Position numbers and translations under genes: made by a program. From Chloroflexota bacterium (lineage in GTDB: Bacteria; Chloroflexota; UBA11872; VXNJ01): a stretch of DNA of 64,000 nucleotides. Below are positions 1-8,568 of the stretch, piece after piece; position 1 is the first letter of the stretch, and each line of letters begins with the position of its first letter. The stretch spans positions 186,001-250,000 of the forward strand of contig VXNJ01000010.1 in assembly GCA_009840625.1 (NCBI GenBank), read 5' to 3'. The notes beneath the pieces are model-generated. The model was not told where the DNA came from, did no database searches, and saw only the letters and a program-made list of their open reading frames with translations.

Positions 1-108
1 GCCGGACTGCTCGTGAATTTGGGATCCGAGCAGGGCGTTGCCGGCCAGGTCCTTTTGATCGAAAAGGGGGCCGGCGAAATAGACGGTGTACGAAGGGTCG
101 TCGCTCAT
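1..108 (-). CDS. Nucleoside 2-deoxyribosyltransferase-like protein, N-terminal fragment
   Basis: The frame starts with ATG at 108 and runs off the left edge, so only 36 N-terminal residues are visible. Residues 9-16 read VYFAGPLF, the opening strand and glycine-rich turn typical of nucleoside 2-deoxyribosyltransferases, which swap the base on deoxyribonucleosides; this motif precedes the substrate pocket in the family. The catalytic Glu lies further on and is outside the window. It is 43 bases downstream of the sulfatase stop on the same strand and could be co-transcribed with it. The family call rests on one motif. Confidence 0.6.
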   Translation of the reverse strand, partial: MSDDPSYTVYFAGPLFDQKDLAGNALLGSQIHEQSG

Positions 109-151
109 TGCTTCGCGGTCGGATCCCAGCCCGGCGGGCGCCGGGTCGGGG

Positions 152-1582
152 TCAGGGGTTTCCCGGCTTCCAGTATCCCGCCGGGGTGTGGCCCTGGCCG
201 GCGTCGATCAAACGGCGCTTTTGTTGCGAGCGGAGGACCCGGGCGCAGATCCGGTCGGGATCGTAGTCGCGCATGGCCCGGGCGCGCAGTTCGGCGAGCG
301 CTGCGGCGAATTCGGGGTTGCGGACCTGGTCTACAAGCTCGCGGGGGTCGCTGGCCAAGTCAAACAATTCCTCGGAATCGTTGCCGTGGCCGTGATAGTA
401 GTTGTATTTGAGCTCGCCGACGCGCACCATCCGGCAGGGGCCCTTGGCGGCGACCGCGGTGTAGTCGGCGATCACTTCGCCGGCCGTCTCCGGGGCTCCG
501 TCGGCCAACGGCAGCAGGCTCTCGCCCGCCCAGAAGTCGGGCGAATCGGCGCCGGCCGCGTCAAGGATCGTGCGCGTCAAATCGACCAGCGAAACCGGCT
601 GCTTTATGCGTAGCCCGGATCGAGCCCTGCCCGGCCAGCGGATATGCAGGGGAACCCGAACCGAATCCTCGAAAAACGTTTGCTTGGTCCACATGCCGTG
701 CTCGCCGGCGCTGTCGCCGTGGTCGGACGTGTAGACGACCAGAGTCTCGTCGAGTTGTCCGGATTCCTCGAGGGCGTCAAGCACCTGCCCGAGACGGAAG
801 TCGCAGTAATCGATCAGTCCGTAGTAGGCGGCCCGCGAGCGAGCGGTCAGATCCGGGTCGACGCCGATGTAGGAGAACCACTCGGCCATGCGCCGGTTAT
901 GGGGGTGCATGCTTTCAAAATGCGCCGGAATTTCCGGCTGGTCGGCGTGCTCGGGGTAGTACTTGTTCCAGTAGGGGCGGCGCACCACGAACGGGAAATG
1001 CGGGGTTATGAATCCGACCAGCATGGCCCAGGGGTGATCGCTGTCGGCCCGGCCCCGAATGTACCCGCTGGCCCGGGCGGCGGCGGCCTCGTCGTAGGCC
1101 GAGAAATCGTCTTCGCCGGGACCGGCCACGGTGAAGAGGTTCTTGCCGAACGCGGCGTTTTCGGGGCGCCACTCCGACCAGTTGGCGGTCAGCCGCAGAT
1201 CCCAGTCGCCGTGGCAATCCGAGAGGATGCGGCGCTTGAATCCGTGCGATTGATCGGGGCCCTGAAAGTGCATCTTGCCGCACAGAACGGTCTCGTAGCC
1301 CGCGGCATTTAGCAAATGCGCCCAGGTGGCCTCATCGCTGCTCAGGGAGGCGGCGTTATCCCACACCCCGACGCTCGGCAACAGCTGGCCGGCCATGAAC
1401 GAAGCCCTGGACGGTGCGCATACGGGGGAATTGCAGTAGGCATTCTCGAAGGTGACTCCCTCGTCGGCCAGGCGTTGCATGTTCGGCGTATCGATGAACG
1501 GATGGCCATAGGCGCCGCTGAAGCGCGGTGAATGCTCATCGCTCATCACGATCAGGATGTTGGGCTGCTTTGGCATGACCAC
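152..1582 (-). CDS. Type I sulfatase (formylglycine-dependent)
   Basis: 476 residues, the usual length for arylsulfatase/choline-sulfatase-type enzymes of the alkaline phosphatase superfamily, which hydrolyse sulfate esters. The N-terminal NILIVMSDEH strand carries the metal-binding Asp15. The sulfatase signature C55-A-P-S-R59 gives the Cys that would be converted to formylglycine. Further metal-site motifs are GKMHF and TSDHGD near residue 285. No signal peptide is visible, which suggests a cytoplasmic enzyme. The start could be ATG 1582 or the ATG two codons on. It is the first of three sulfatases in the window, and their substrates cannot be told from sequence. Confidence 0.92.
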   Translation of the reverse strand: MVMPKQPNILIVMSDEHSPRFSGAYGHPFIDTPNMQRLADEGVTFENAYCNSPVCAPSRASFMAGQLLPSVGVWDNAASLSSDEATWAHLLNAAGYETVLCGKMHFQGPDQSHGFKRRILSDCHGDWDLRLTANWSEWRPENAAFGKNLFTVAGPGEDDFSAYDEAAAARASGYIRGRADSDHPWAMLVGFITPHFPFVVRRPYWNKYYPEHADQPEIPAHFESMHPHNRRMAEWFSYIGVDPDLTARSRAAYYGLIDYCDFRLGQVLDALEESGQLDETLVVYTSDHGDSAGEHGMWTKQTFFEDSVRVPLHIRWPGRARSGLRIKQPVSLVDLTRTILDAAGADSPDFWAGESLLPLADGAPETAGEVIADYTAVAAKGPCRMVRVGELKYNYYHGHGNDSEELFDLASDPRELVDQVRNPEFAAALAELRARAMRDYDPDRICARVLRSQQKRRLIDAGQGHTPAGYWKPGNP

Positions 1583-1724
1583 CTCTTGGCCGAGGAATTG
1601 GTTGGCGGTGGGCGTTGCGACGCGCCGATTCGCATCGGCCGGCGCCCCGTTGACGGGTTACCGGTCCGGTGCACCGAAGGGCAAGGTAGCTAGACGAATG
1701 TCTGAGCCGGACCTCGCCTCCTTA

Positions 1725-2615
1725 CTACCAGACTTCGCCCTTGGCGTAGAGTTTTTTTGCGGCGCCGATTAGTTTGGGGTCGGGCTTGGCCACGCGTTGA
1801 GCCACGTCCGGCTGGTATTCGAAGCTGCGCAGGACGTAGCGCATGCAATTGAGGCGCGCGCGCTTCTTGTCGTCGGACTTGATGACGACCCAAGGCGAGG
1901 CCTTGGTATCGGTGGCTGCAAACATTGCCTTCTTGGCCTCGGTGTACTCATCCCAGAGGGGCAGAGATCGAAGATCGACGTCGCTGACCTTCCACTGCTT
2001 TAGCCGGTCGCGGGCGCGGGACAGGACCCTCCTGAGCTGTTCTTCCCGGCTCACCGAGAACCAGAATTTGAAGAGGTGAATTCCCTCATTGATGAGCATT
2101 TCCTCGAAGACAACCGCGTGTCGGAGGAAGCGCAGAGTCTCGGCGGGAGTGCAAAACCCCATCACCGGCTCGACCACGGCCCGGTTGTACCACGAGCGGT
2201 CGAAGAAGACTATCTCCCCGCCGGCGGGCAAATGTTGCACGTAGCGCTGGAAGTACCACTGGGCCCGCTCGCGCTCGGTCGGTGCAGGCAGCGCGACCAG
2301 CGTAGCCCCGCGGGGATTGAGATGCTCCATGAATCGCTTTATCGTCCCGCCCTTGCCGGCGGCGTCCCGCCCTTCGAAGATCAAGACGATGCGCTGGCCG
2401 GTCTCCTGCACCCACCGCTGCAACTTCAGGAGCTCGGCTTGCAACTCGGCTTTTTGGGTTTCATACATTCGCCGGGACAGCTTGGTCGGATACGGATAGG
2501 TGTCGCTGATGATCTGCTGGCGGCTAGCGCCATCCACTTTTTGGAGTACGTCCAGAGGTATCCCGTCGGTCGGGATCAGGTAGCCGGCCGGTGTCTCGGA
2601 GTTGGGATTTGCCAT
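1725..2615 (-). CDS. ppk2: Polyphosphate kinase 2 (PPK2 family)
   Basis: 296 residues, full length for a one-domain PPK2. The enzyme transfers phosphate between polyphosphate and nucleotides. The Walker A motif GRDAAGKGG is at residues 82-90. The Walker B/lid region FFDRSWYNR is near residues 137-145, followed by the family's VEPVMGFC segment. The ATG at 2615 gives a normal N-terminus, with about 50 residues before the P-loop domain. It stands alone between the sulfatase and a 333-base gap before ubiX, so it is probably its own transcription unit. Whether it makes NTP from polyP (class I ADP-type) or acts on AMP cannot be settled by eye. Confidence 0.95.
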   Translation of the reverse strand: MANPNSETPAGYLIPTDGIPLDVLQKVDGASRQQIISDTYPYPTKLSRRMYETQKAELQAELLKLQRWVQETGQRIVLIFEGRDAAGKGGTIKRFMEHLNPRGATLVALPAPTERERAQWYFQRYVQHLPAGGEIVFFDRSWYNRAVVEPVMGFCTPAETLRFLRHAVVFEEMLINEGIHLFKFWFSVSREEQLRRVLSRARDRLKQWKVSDVDLRSLPLWDEYTEAKKAMFAATDTKASPWVVIKSDDKKRARLNCMRYVLRSFEYQPDVAQRVAKPDPKLIGAAKKLYAKGEVW

Positions 2616-2948
2616 GAAGGCAGATTACTACTTCGGCCCACGCCCGTCAAAGGAGGCCGATCCGGAGCACGGCGTCCGAGCGGGAGCGGGGTGTCGGCGA
2701 ACCGTGCCAATCGGGCCGAAAAATTGCGGCGGAATCGGGTCGGGTACGGGACTTTGGCCGTCAAGCGGACGTTGCGCCGCCGAATCTCCCGGCAAATACA
2801 AACGTTCGCCGCCGGACGCCGTGATTCAGTCCTTCAAAGGTCGCGCCGGCGGGCCTTCGCCGCCCCTGTTGCACAGCAGGAAGCGCAGCCCCAGGGCAGC
2901 TGCAGAATCCGAATTCCAACTATCACCGGCGATTCCGATTGATTCCGC
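2616..2948. other. Intergenic gap without a recognisable gene
   Basis: 333 bases between the ppk2 start and the ubiX stop. The open frames here are short or antisense continuations without family motifs. No tRNA fold or convincing terminator is visible. It presumably holds the ppk2 promoter. Confidence 0.6.
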
Positions 2949-3548
2949 TTACTGGCCAGACCGCCATTGTCGGTCTGGTGGCAGGGTGGTCCTGACACCG
3001 GTCCAGAGCATCAGTCGGTCGACGGTCGCTTCGATTACCTCGTCGAGCGAGTCTGGGCGCTCATAGAAAGCCGGCATGGGCGGGGCAATGATCGCCCCGA
3101 CTTCGGCCAGGCGCAATAGGTTGGCCAGGTGGATCGGCGAGAGCGGACTTTCCCGAGGAGCTAGCACCAGTCGGCGCCGCTCTTTCATGGCCACGTCACC
3201 CATGCGGTGGATCAAATTGGAGCCGACCCCGCTGGCGAGCGCGGCGACCGTGGCCATTGATGCCGGAACGATCGCGTAGGCGTCGACCGGATAGGACCCG
3301 GAGGCCAGCGGCGACGCCAGGTCGCCCGGCTTGTGCGCGCGGACCGGACCGGCGGCCGAAAGTTCTTGCAGGTCCTCCTCGAAGGGTCGACCCAGTTCGG
3401 ACCGCCACATCAGGCGACCGAACCCCGAACAAACGATTTCAAGTTCCCAGCCCGCGGCCAGGACCGCCTCGGCTAGGCGGAGCGCCAGGACGGCGCCGGA
3501 GGCCCCGGATACCCCGAGCGCAATGCGGCCTGAAGGGGTGACGCTCAC
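2949..3548 (-). CDS. ubiX: Flavin prenyltransferase UbiX
   Basis: 199 residues, standard length. UbiX attaches a dimethylallyl group to FMN, making the prenylated FMN cofactor that UbiD decarboxylases need. The N-terminal GVSGASGAVLALRL (residues 13-26) is the family flavin-binding start. The motif VPASMATVAALASGVGSNL and the C-terminal APPMPAFYERP segment are also typical. Its start overlaps the end of ubiA by 4 bases, so translation is coupled. It is last in the operon with ubiA and ubiD, which supplies its obvious partner. Confidence 0.96.
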   Translation of the reverse strand: MSVTPSGRIALGVSGASGAVLALRLAEAVLAAGWELEIVCSGFGRLMWRSELGRPFEEDLQELSAAGPVRAHKPGDLASPLASGSYPVDAYAIVPASMATVAALASGVGSNLIHRMGDVAMKERRRLVLAPRESPLSPIHLANLLRLAEVGAIIAPPMPAFYERPDSLDEVIEATVDRLMLWTGVRTTLPPDRQWRSGQ

Positions 3549-4417
3549 GGCACCAGCAGCGCGATCACGACGGCCGCCAGCAGGGCCAGAGAAACGTAGC
3601 TGTTGAGTTCAAAGAAAGCTTTCTGCAGGCGAGAAAGGTCGTCGGGCCGCACCAGCAGCGCCTCGTATACAAGGATTGCACCCACCACCGCTACTCCCGT
3701 CCAGAACGGCCAGGCCAGCCCGAGCAGCAGGCCCACACCGGTCAGCGATGCCACGGTTACGAGGTGCGAGGCGCGCGAGAGCCAGAGCGCCGTGCGTAGC
3801 GAGAACCGGGCCGGTATCGAATGCAGACCCTGGGCGCGGTCGACGCTTATGTCCTGGCAGGCGTAGATGATGTCGAACCCGGCGATCCAGAACGCCATCG
3901 CCAGGGCCAGCAGTGCCCCGGCTGGTTCAAGGCTGCCGGCGATGGCGATCCAGGCACCGGCGGCGGCGATCGAATCGGCCAGCCCCAGGAGCCAGTGCGA
4001 AAGGTAGGTGAAACGCTTGGCGTAGGGGTAGAGGGTCACCATTACGATCGCCAGCGGGCTCAACGCCAGGGCCAGCGGGTCGAGCAGGGCCGCGCAGACC
4101 ACCAGGACCGTAAACCCCGCAACCAGCAGGGCGGCCATCTCCAGGCGCCGCATGCTGCCGGTAACCAGGGCCCGGTCGGCGGTGCGCGGATTGCGGGCGT
4201 CGATCTCGGCGTCGATCAATCGGTTGGCCGCCATGGCGCCGGTTCGCGCGCCGGCCATGGCCGCGGTTATCAGGAGCGCGTCTCCCCAGCCCGGCCAGCC
4301 GCCCGCGGCCAGCAGCATGCCCATGTAGGCGAACGGAAGGGCGAAGACCGTGTGTTCGAAGCGGATCGCGGCGGCATATACCGACAGGCGGCGCGGCGCG
4401 GCGCGCAGGGCGGCCAT
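3545..4417 (-). CDS. ubiA: UbiA-family prenyltransferase (quinone biosynthesis)
   Basis: 290 residues with about eight membrane helices. These proteins join a polyprenyl chain to an aromatic acid in the membrane. The first Mg-diphosphate motif NRLIDAEIDARNPRTADR is at residues 65-82. The second Asp-rich site, FDIIYACQDISVDRAQG, lies in the C-terminal half. UbiA, UbiD and UbiX grouped together occur both in ubiquinone synthesis and in the futalosine menaquinone route, where this role is called MqnP. A Chloroflexota-like host would fit menaquinone, but the mqnABCD genes are not in the window. It starts 7 bases after the DM13 gene. Confidence 0.93.
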   Translation of the reverse strand: MAALRAAPRRLSVYAAAIRFEHTVFALPFAYMGMLLAAGGWPGWGDALLITAAMAGARTGAMAANRLIDAEIDARNPRTADRALVTGSMRRLEMAALLVAGFTVLVVCAALLDPLALALSPLAIVMVTLYPYAKRFTYLSHWLLGLADSIAAAGAWIAIAGSLEPAGALLALAMAFWIAGFDIIYACQDISVDRAQGLHSIPARFSLRTALWLSRASHLVTVASLTGVGLLLGLAWPFWTGVAVVGAILVYEALLVRPDDLSRLQKAFFELNSYVSLALLAAVVIALLVP

Positions 4418-4424
4418 TTGCGGC

Positions 4425-5090
4425 CTACACCGCGTTTAGCGGGGCAACGGCGAAGATCACGTGAAATGGCGCGCAGTAGATGATCACCGATCCGATCGAT
4501 TCGGTATCGACATCGGGCGGAATGTCGTAGTTCTGGTTCCCGATGTTGCCTTTCAGGCGGCCGAGTTCGGTGTAGCCGGCCTCGACCAGGGCGGCGTGAT
4601 CGAAGGGGTTGGGATCGGGAGTGACCAGTACCCGCAGGTCGGGTCCGTTCGTGACCTCGAATTCCTCGAACCGGAGCACCCGGCTCCCGTCGCCCAGGTC
4701 GTAGACGGTAGCCGACCCGTCTCCCTGATGGAACGCGTCGGCGCCAAAGAACCCGCCTTCCAGCAGGGCGACCGGGTCAGCCGGCACTTCGGCGACATCC
4801 GGAGCCGCGACCGACGGGGCCGGCGTGGTGACCGGCTCCATCATCGGTTCGGCCACCGGGTTGGAGATCTTCTCCATGGTCATCATCACGACCTCGGCAT
4901 CGGCCGGATTGATGTTGCCGGGTACGGTGGCGTTGACCAGGCGCGGGAACTCCTCGTTGACTCTCTGGTCGATGAATAGCGGAGAGCCCAGCCACCAGGC
5001 CAGGCCACCGGCGGGCACAAATATGATCAACGCGATCAGCAGCGCCCAAAAAGGGTGTGCGGCGATCGTCGATCTTGCAGTAGCTATCAC
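4425..5090 (-). CDS. Membrane-anchored DM13-domain protein
   Basis: 221 residues. One membrane helix lies near residues 15-37 (FWALLIALIIFVPAGGLAWW). A Pro/Ala-rich linker follows, then a DM13 domain from about residue 105 to the end. The domain shows the pattern GG-F-GADAFHQGDG-S, LRFEEFEVTNGPDLRV, LKGNIGNQNYDIP and the closing IIYCAPFHVIFAVA with its conserved Cys. DM13 domains are proposed to have redox or electron-transfer roles, but this is not firmly shown. The start overlaps ubiD by 4 bases and the stop is 7 bases before ubiA, so it is embedded in the quinone operon. The domain would face the outside. Confidence 0.85.
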   Translation of the reverse strand: MIATARSTIAAHPFWALLIALIIFVPAGGLAWWLGSPLFIDQRVNEEFPRLVNATVPGNINPADAEVVMMTMEKISNPVAEPMMEPVTTPAPSVAAPDVAEVPADPVALLEGGFFGADAFHQGDGSATVYDLGDGSRVLRFEEFEVTNGPDLRVLVTPDPNPFDHAALVEAGYTELGRLKGNIGNQNYDIPPDVDTESIGSVIIYCAPFHVIFAVAPLNAV

Positions 5091-6541
5091 AGTCCGTACT
5101 CCTCCCAGCGGCGATCAACGAGCTTGGTGATTGTTGGGTCCATTACGATGTCGGGCGGCCAGCGCCGGCGGAAACCTTCCGACTCCAGCTTGATGGTTGC
5201 GTCGATGCCGATTTTGCCGGCGTAATTCGGTTCGCGGGCGGCGTGGTCTAGCGTGTCGGTCGGCCCGGCGGAGAGTTCTATGTCGTAGGCCGGATCGACG
5301 TTGTTGCCGACCCGCCAGAGGACCTCGCGCAGGTTCTGAACGTCAACGTTCTCGTCGACCACGATTACGAATTTGGAAAACATCAACTGGCCCAGCCCCC
5401 AGATTGCGTGCATCACCTTGCGGGCGTGGCCGGGATAACGCTTCCGGATCGAAACGATGGCGAAATTGTGGAACACCGAGTCGTAAGGCAGGTGCATGTC
5501 CACCAGCTCGGGGATCATCAGGCGCACCAGCGGCAGGAAGAGGCGTTCGGTGGCCCCGCCCAGGAAGCGGTCCTCCTTGGGCGGCTTGCCCACGATGGTG
5601 GAAATGTAGACCGGGTCGCGACGCCGGGTTACGGCGGTCACGTGCAACACCGGGTAGGGGTCTTCGAGCGAGTAGACGCCGGTGTGGTCGCCGAACGGTC
5701 CCTCGATGCGCATTTCGGCCGGATCGACCCAGCCCTCGATGACGAATTCGGCGCTGGCCGGGACCTGGACGTCGACGCTGACCGCTTTTACCATCTCGAC
5801 CGGACGTTGGCGCAGGAACCCGGCGAAGACCGTCTCGTCGATTCCGGGCGGCAGCGGAGCGGTCGCCGCGTAGATCATGGCCGGTTCGGCGCCGACCGCG
5901 ACCGCGACCTCCAGGCGCTCGGTGCCTTGCGAACGGGTGAAATGTTCCTGCCCGCCCTTGTGCAGCTGCCAGTGCAGGCCCAGGGTCTGCTCGTCGAAGA
6001 CCTGCAGTCGGTACATGCCGACGTTGCGCTTGCCGGTCGCGGGGTCATGGGTGAAAACCAGCGGCATGGTGATGTAGCGGCCGCCGTCTTCGGGCCAGCA
6101 CTTCTGGATCGGGATCTGGGACAGCGAAGGGTTCTCGGTCTCGACCACTTCCTGGCAGGGCCCGGAAGAGACCTGGCGCGGCTGGATGCGGGCGACCTTG
6201 GAGAGATCGCCGAGGGCGGCCAGCTTGGCACGGATGCCCTGCGGCGGCCCGCCCATGACCAGGTCCAGCAGGGCGGCGATGCGGTGCTCGAGTTCGCCCC
6301 ACTGCTCGGCCCCGAGCGCCCAGGCGGTGCGCTGGGCCGAGCCGAAGACGTTGATCGCCAGCGGGAAGGGCGAACCCTTGACGTTCTCGAATAGCAGCGC
6401 CGGTCCGCCGTCGGGCGCGGCCATCACCCGGTCGGCGATCTCGGTGATTTCCAGATCGGGATCGACCTGCGCCTTTATCCGGCGCAGCTCCCCGGCCTTG
6501 TCGAGGTGGTCCAGGAACTGGCCCAGGCTGTCAAAGCGCAC
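5087..6541 (-). CDS. ubiD: UbiD-family decarboxylase
   Basis: About 484 residues, near the family norm of 450-500. UbiD enzymes use prenylated FMN to decarboxylate aromatic or alpha,beta-unsaturated acids. Seen are the N-terminal LGQFLDHLDKAGELRRI, the central GGRYITMPLVFTHDP (prFMN/metal region), EGPFGDHTGVYS with the catalytic Glu, and a C-terminal DVQNLREVLWRVGNN. I prefer the GTG at 6541 because GGAAAGGG stands 8 bases before it and the protein then begins MRFDSLGQF as in relatives. A GTG at 6580 would add 13 residues but has no ribosome site. With UbiX and UbiA next door, quinone synthesis is the likely role. Confidence 0.95.
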   Translation of the reverse strand: MRFDSLGQFLDHLDKAGELRRIKAQVDPDLEITEIADRVMAAPDGGPALLFENVKGSPFPLAINVFGSAQRTAWALGAEQWGELEHRIAALLDLVMGGPPQGIRAKLAALGDLSKVARIQPRQVSSGPCQEVVETENPSLSQIPIQKCWPEDGGRYITMPLVFTHDPATGKRNVGMYRLQVFDEQTLGLHWQLHKGGQEHFTRSQGTERLEVAVAVGAEPAMIYAATAPLPPGIDETVFAGFLRQRPVEMVKAVSVDVQVPASAEFVIEGWVDPAEMRIEGPFGDHTGVYSLEDPYPVLHVTAVTRRRDPVYISTIVGKPPKEDRFLGGATERLFLPLVRLMIPELVDMHLPYDSVFHNFAIVSIRKRYPGHARKVMHAIWGLGQLMFSKFVIVVDENVDVQNLREVLWRVGNNVDPAYDIELSAGPTDTLDHAAREPNYAGKIGIDATIKLESEGFRRRWPPDIVMDPTITKLVDRRWEEYGL

Positions 6542-6619
6542 CGCCGCGGCCCTTTCCGGGGGTTTGAAAATTCGATTCACTCATTCAATCAAAAGTACGT
6601 TCAGATCAGGTGGGGCGGT

Positions 6620-7444
6620 TCAGGGCCCGGCCAGCTCCTCCCACGGGAACCGTGAGAGGTCGGGAATCGCGAAGTCGGGCCGATCGGCCGCGGCGGTGCG
6701 CTCCAGATCGGCCCGGTCGGAAACTCCGGTAAAGACCAGCACCGAGCGCGCCCCCAGCGCCTTGGCGGCGCCGATGTCGGTCTCCAGGTTGTCGCCCACG
6801 AGCACCAGGTCGCGGGGCCGGGCGTTCTCGCGCTTGAGGATCTCGTCGAACATCCGGGTGGCCGGCTTGCCGACCATGATCGGGTCGACTTCGGCCGAAT
6901 AGGACAGCGCCGTGGCCAAAGCGCCGCCGCCGGGCAGCGAGCCCGACGACCAGGGGAAGTTGCGGTCGTGCGATGGCACGACCAGCCGCGCTCCGGCGTG
7001 GCGCAGGGCCCAATGGGCGTGCGAGAGCACGCGGAAGCTCAGGTCCAGGTCCAGACTAGCCACGACCACGTCGACCGACCCGTCGTCGAGGTACCGCACC
7101 GTTTCGATGCCGGCCTTTTCGATCTCCTCGGCCAGGTGCTCGGTCCCCATGACCAGCGCCCGCCGGGCCGGCGGGTCCAGCTCGGCCAGGACCCAGGCGG
7201 TGGCGTCGGCGGCGCAGACAACGTTTTCGGGCCGGGCCGAAATACCCAGATCGCTGAGCCGAGCGGCAATCGCCTCGGCCCCGTAGTGGGTGTTGTTGGT
7301 CCCGAAGTAGACCGGATATCCGTGCCGGCGGGCCTGATTGACCGCGGCGGCGGCGTGCTCGATCAGGTTGCTGCCGCGGTAGATGACCCCGTCAAGATCG
7401 AACGAGAGGATCACGGCCGGGCCCAACTGCCCGGTGGTGCGCAC
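6620..7444 (-). CDS. HAD superfamily phosphatase, NagD-like (subfamily IIA)
   Basis: 274 residues. The catalytic motif I, FDLDGVIY, has Asp16 and Asp18 near the start. The capped-domain marker FGTNNTHYG is motif II. Motif III/IV is VGKPATRMF followed by LVGDNLETDIGAAKALG. These features define HAD-IIA enzymes such as NagD and 4-nitrophenylphosphatase/phosphoglycolate phosphatase. In this setting a phosphoglycolate or sugar-phosphate phosphatase is possible. It starts with GTG 21 bases after the dehydrogenase gene and ends 78 bases before the preferred ubiD start, so it probably belongs to the same leftward operon. Confidence 0.9.
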   Translation of the reverse strand: MRTTGQLGPAVILSFDLDGVIYRGSNLIEHAAAAVNQARRHGYPVYFGTNNTHYGAEAIAARLSDLGISARPENVVCAADATAWVLAELDPPARRALVMGTEHLAEEIEKAGIETVRYLDDGSVDVVVASLDLDLSFRVLSHAHWALRHAGARLVVPSHDRNFPWSSGSLPGGGALATALSYSAEVDPIMVGKPATRMFDEILKRENARPRDLVLVGDNLETDIGAAKALGARSVLVFTGVSDRADLERTAAADRPDFAIPDLSRFPWEELAGP

Positions 7445-7465
7445 ATCAGGGCCGGCGGCACACCG

Positions 7466-8455
7466 CTAGTGGCTGTAGACGCCGTTCACGACGACCTCGC
7501 GCGGCCACGAACCCGACAGCACGTCGACCACGGTATGGGCCGCGTCCTCGGCCATGCGCATGGTCGACTCCGACGTGACCCCGGCCACGTGCGGGGCCAT
7601 GATCAGGTTGTCAAGCCCGCGCAGCGGGGAGTCGTCCTCGAGCGGCTCGGACTCGAATACGTCCAGGCCGGCTCCGCCGATCTGCCCGGAACGCAGGGCC
7701 GCGGCCAGCGCCTTCTCGTCGATGAGCTGGCCGCGCGCGGTATTGACCAGGATGGCGGTCGGCTTCATCGTCGCCAGTCTTTCGGCATTGATCAGGTGGT
7801 AGGTCTCGGGGGTGTTCGGGGCATGCAGGGTAACGACGTCGGCGCGACTTACCAGGTCGTCGACATCGGTCAGTTCAATGCCGCGCGAAGTGACGAACTC
7901 CATGTCCGGGTAGGCCTCGTTGGCGATCACCTTCATGCCGAAGGCCTGGGCGCGTTCGGTGACCCGGCGCCCGATCCGGCCCAGTCCGACAATGCCGATG
8001 GTCTGGCCGAAGATGTCACGCCCCATGACGCGCTTGAACGATCCCGAGGCAACGCTCTTGTGGTTGCCGGGCAACTGCCGCGATAGCGCCAAGGCCAGCA
8101 GCATCGCGAACTCGGCCACCGAATCGGCGTTGGCGTACGGGGTGATGGTCACCGCCACGCCGTGCTCGGCGGCGGCCTCGTGGTCGACGGCGTCGAATCC
8201 GACCCCGGTGCGGGCGATCACCTTCAGTTCGGGAGAGCGCTCGATGACCGTGCGGTTGACCGGCTGGCCGCCGAGGATGACTCCGGCGATTTCGGGCATG
8301 ATCTGAAGCAGGCTGTCGGTGACGTCTTCTTCGCTGGGAATCCCGAAGTAGGACGGACCCTGGACGTATTCGTGTCCGGCGCCGGTGACGATGTCGCGAA
8401 TGCGGTCGACGAGCGGACCGGAAATGGACGAGGTGAACCCCAATACCTTGGCCAT
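7466..8455 (-). CDS. D-2-hydroxyacid dehydrogenase, phosphoglycerate dehydrogenase-like
   Basis: 329 residues. The Rossmann motif IVGLGRIGRR is near 155-164, inside the split catalytic domain. The active-site Arg and Glu regions are NTARGQLIDEKAL and LDVFESEP, and the catalytic His is in APHVAGVTSES. It lacks the C-terminal ACT domain of E. coli SerA, like many short enzymes of the family, so the substrate may be 3-phosphoglycerate or another 2-hydroxyacid such as glyoxylate or hydroxypyruvate. The start is ATG 8455, with CAGGAG 5 bases upstream. It is first in the operon leading to ubiX and is divergent from aroD. Confidence 0.9.
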   Translation of the reverse strand: MAKVLGFTSSISGPLVDRIRDIVTGAGHEYVQGPSYFGIPSEEDVTDSLLQIMPEIAGVILGGQPVNRTVIERSPELKVIARTGVGFDAVDHEAAAEHGVAVTITPYANADSVAEFAMLLALALSRQLPGNHKSVASGSFKRVMGRDIFGQTIGIVGLGRIGRRVTERAQAFGMKVIANEAYPDMEFVTSRGIELTDVDDLVSRADVVTLHAPNTPETYHLINAERLATMKPTAILVNTARGQLIDEKALAAALRSGQIGGAGLDVFESEPLEDDSPLRGLDNLIMAPHVAGVTSESTMRMAEDAAHTVVDVLSGSWPREVVVNGVYSH

Positions 8456-8568
8456 GGGTGCTCCTGGGGAAACGCGGCCCGAACGGGCCAGCGCAAAATG
8501 ATCGCGGGCCCGGCCGGATCGGCAGGGCGCCGCAACTATTTTCCGCCTTACCGCCTCCAACAACGCAG

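Noticed and set aside
644-1312. Long open frame antisense to the first sulfatase
   Set aside because: High-GC antisense shadow without any family motif; the sulfatase frame carries the conserved signature.
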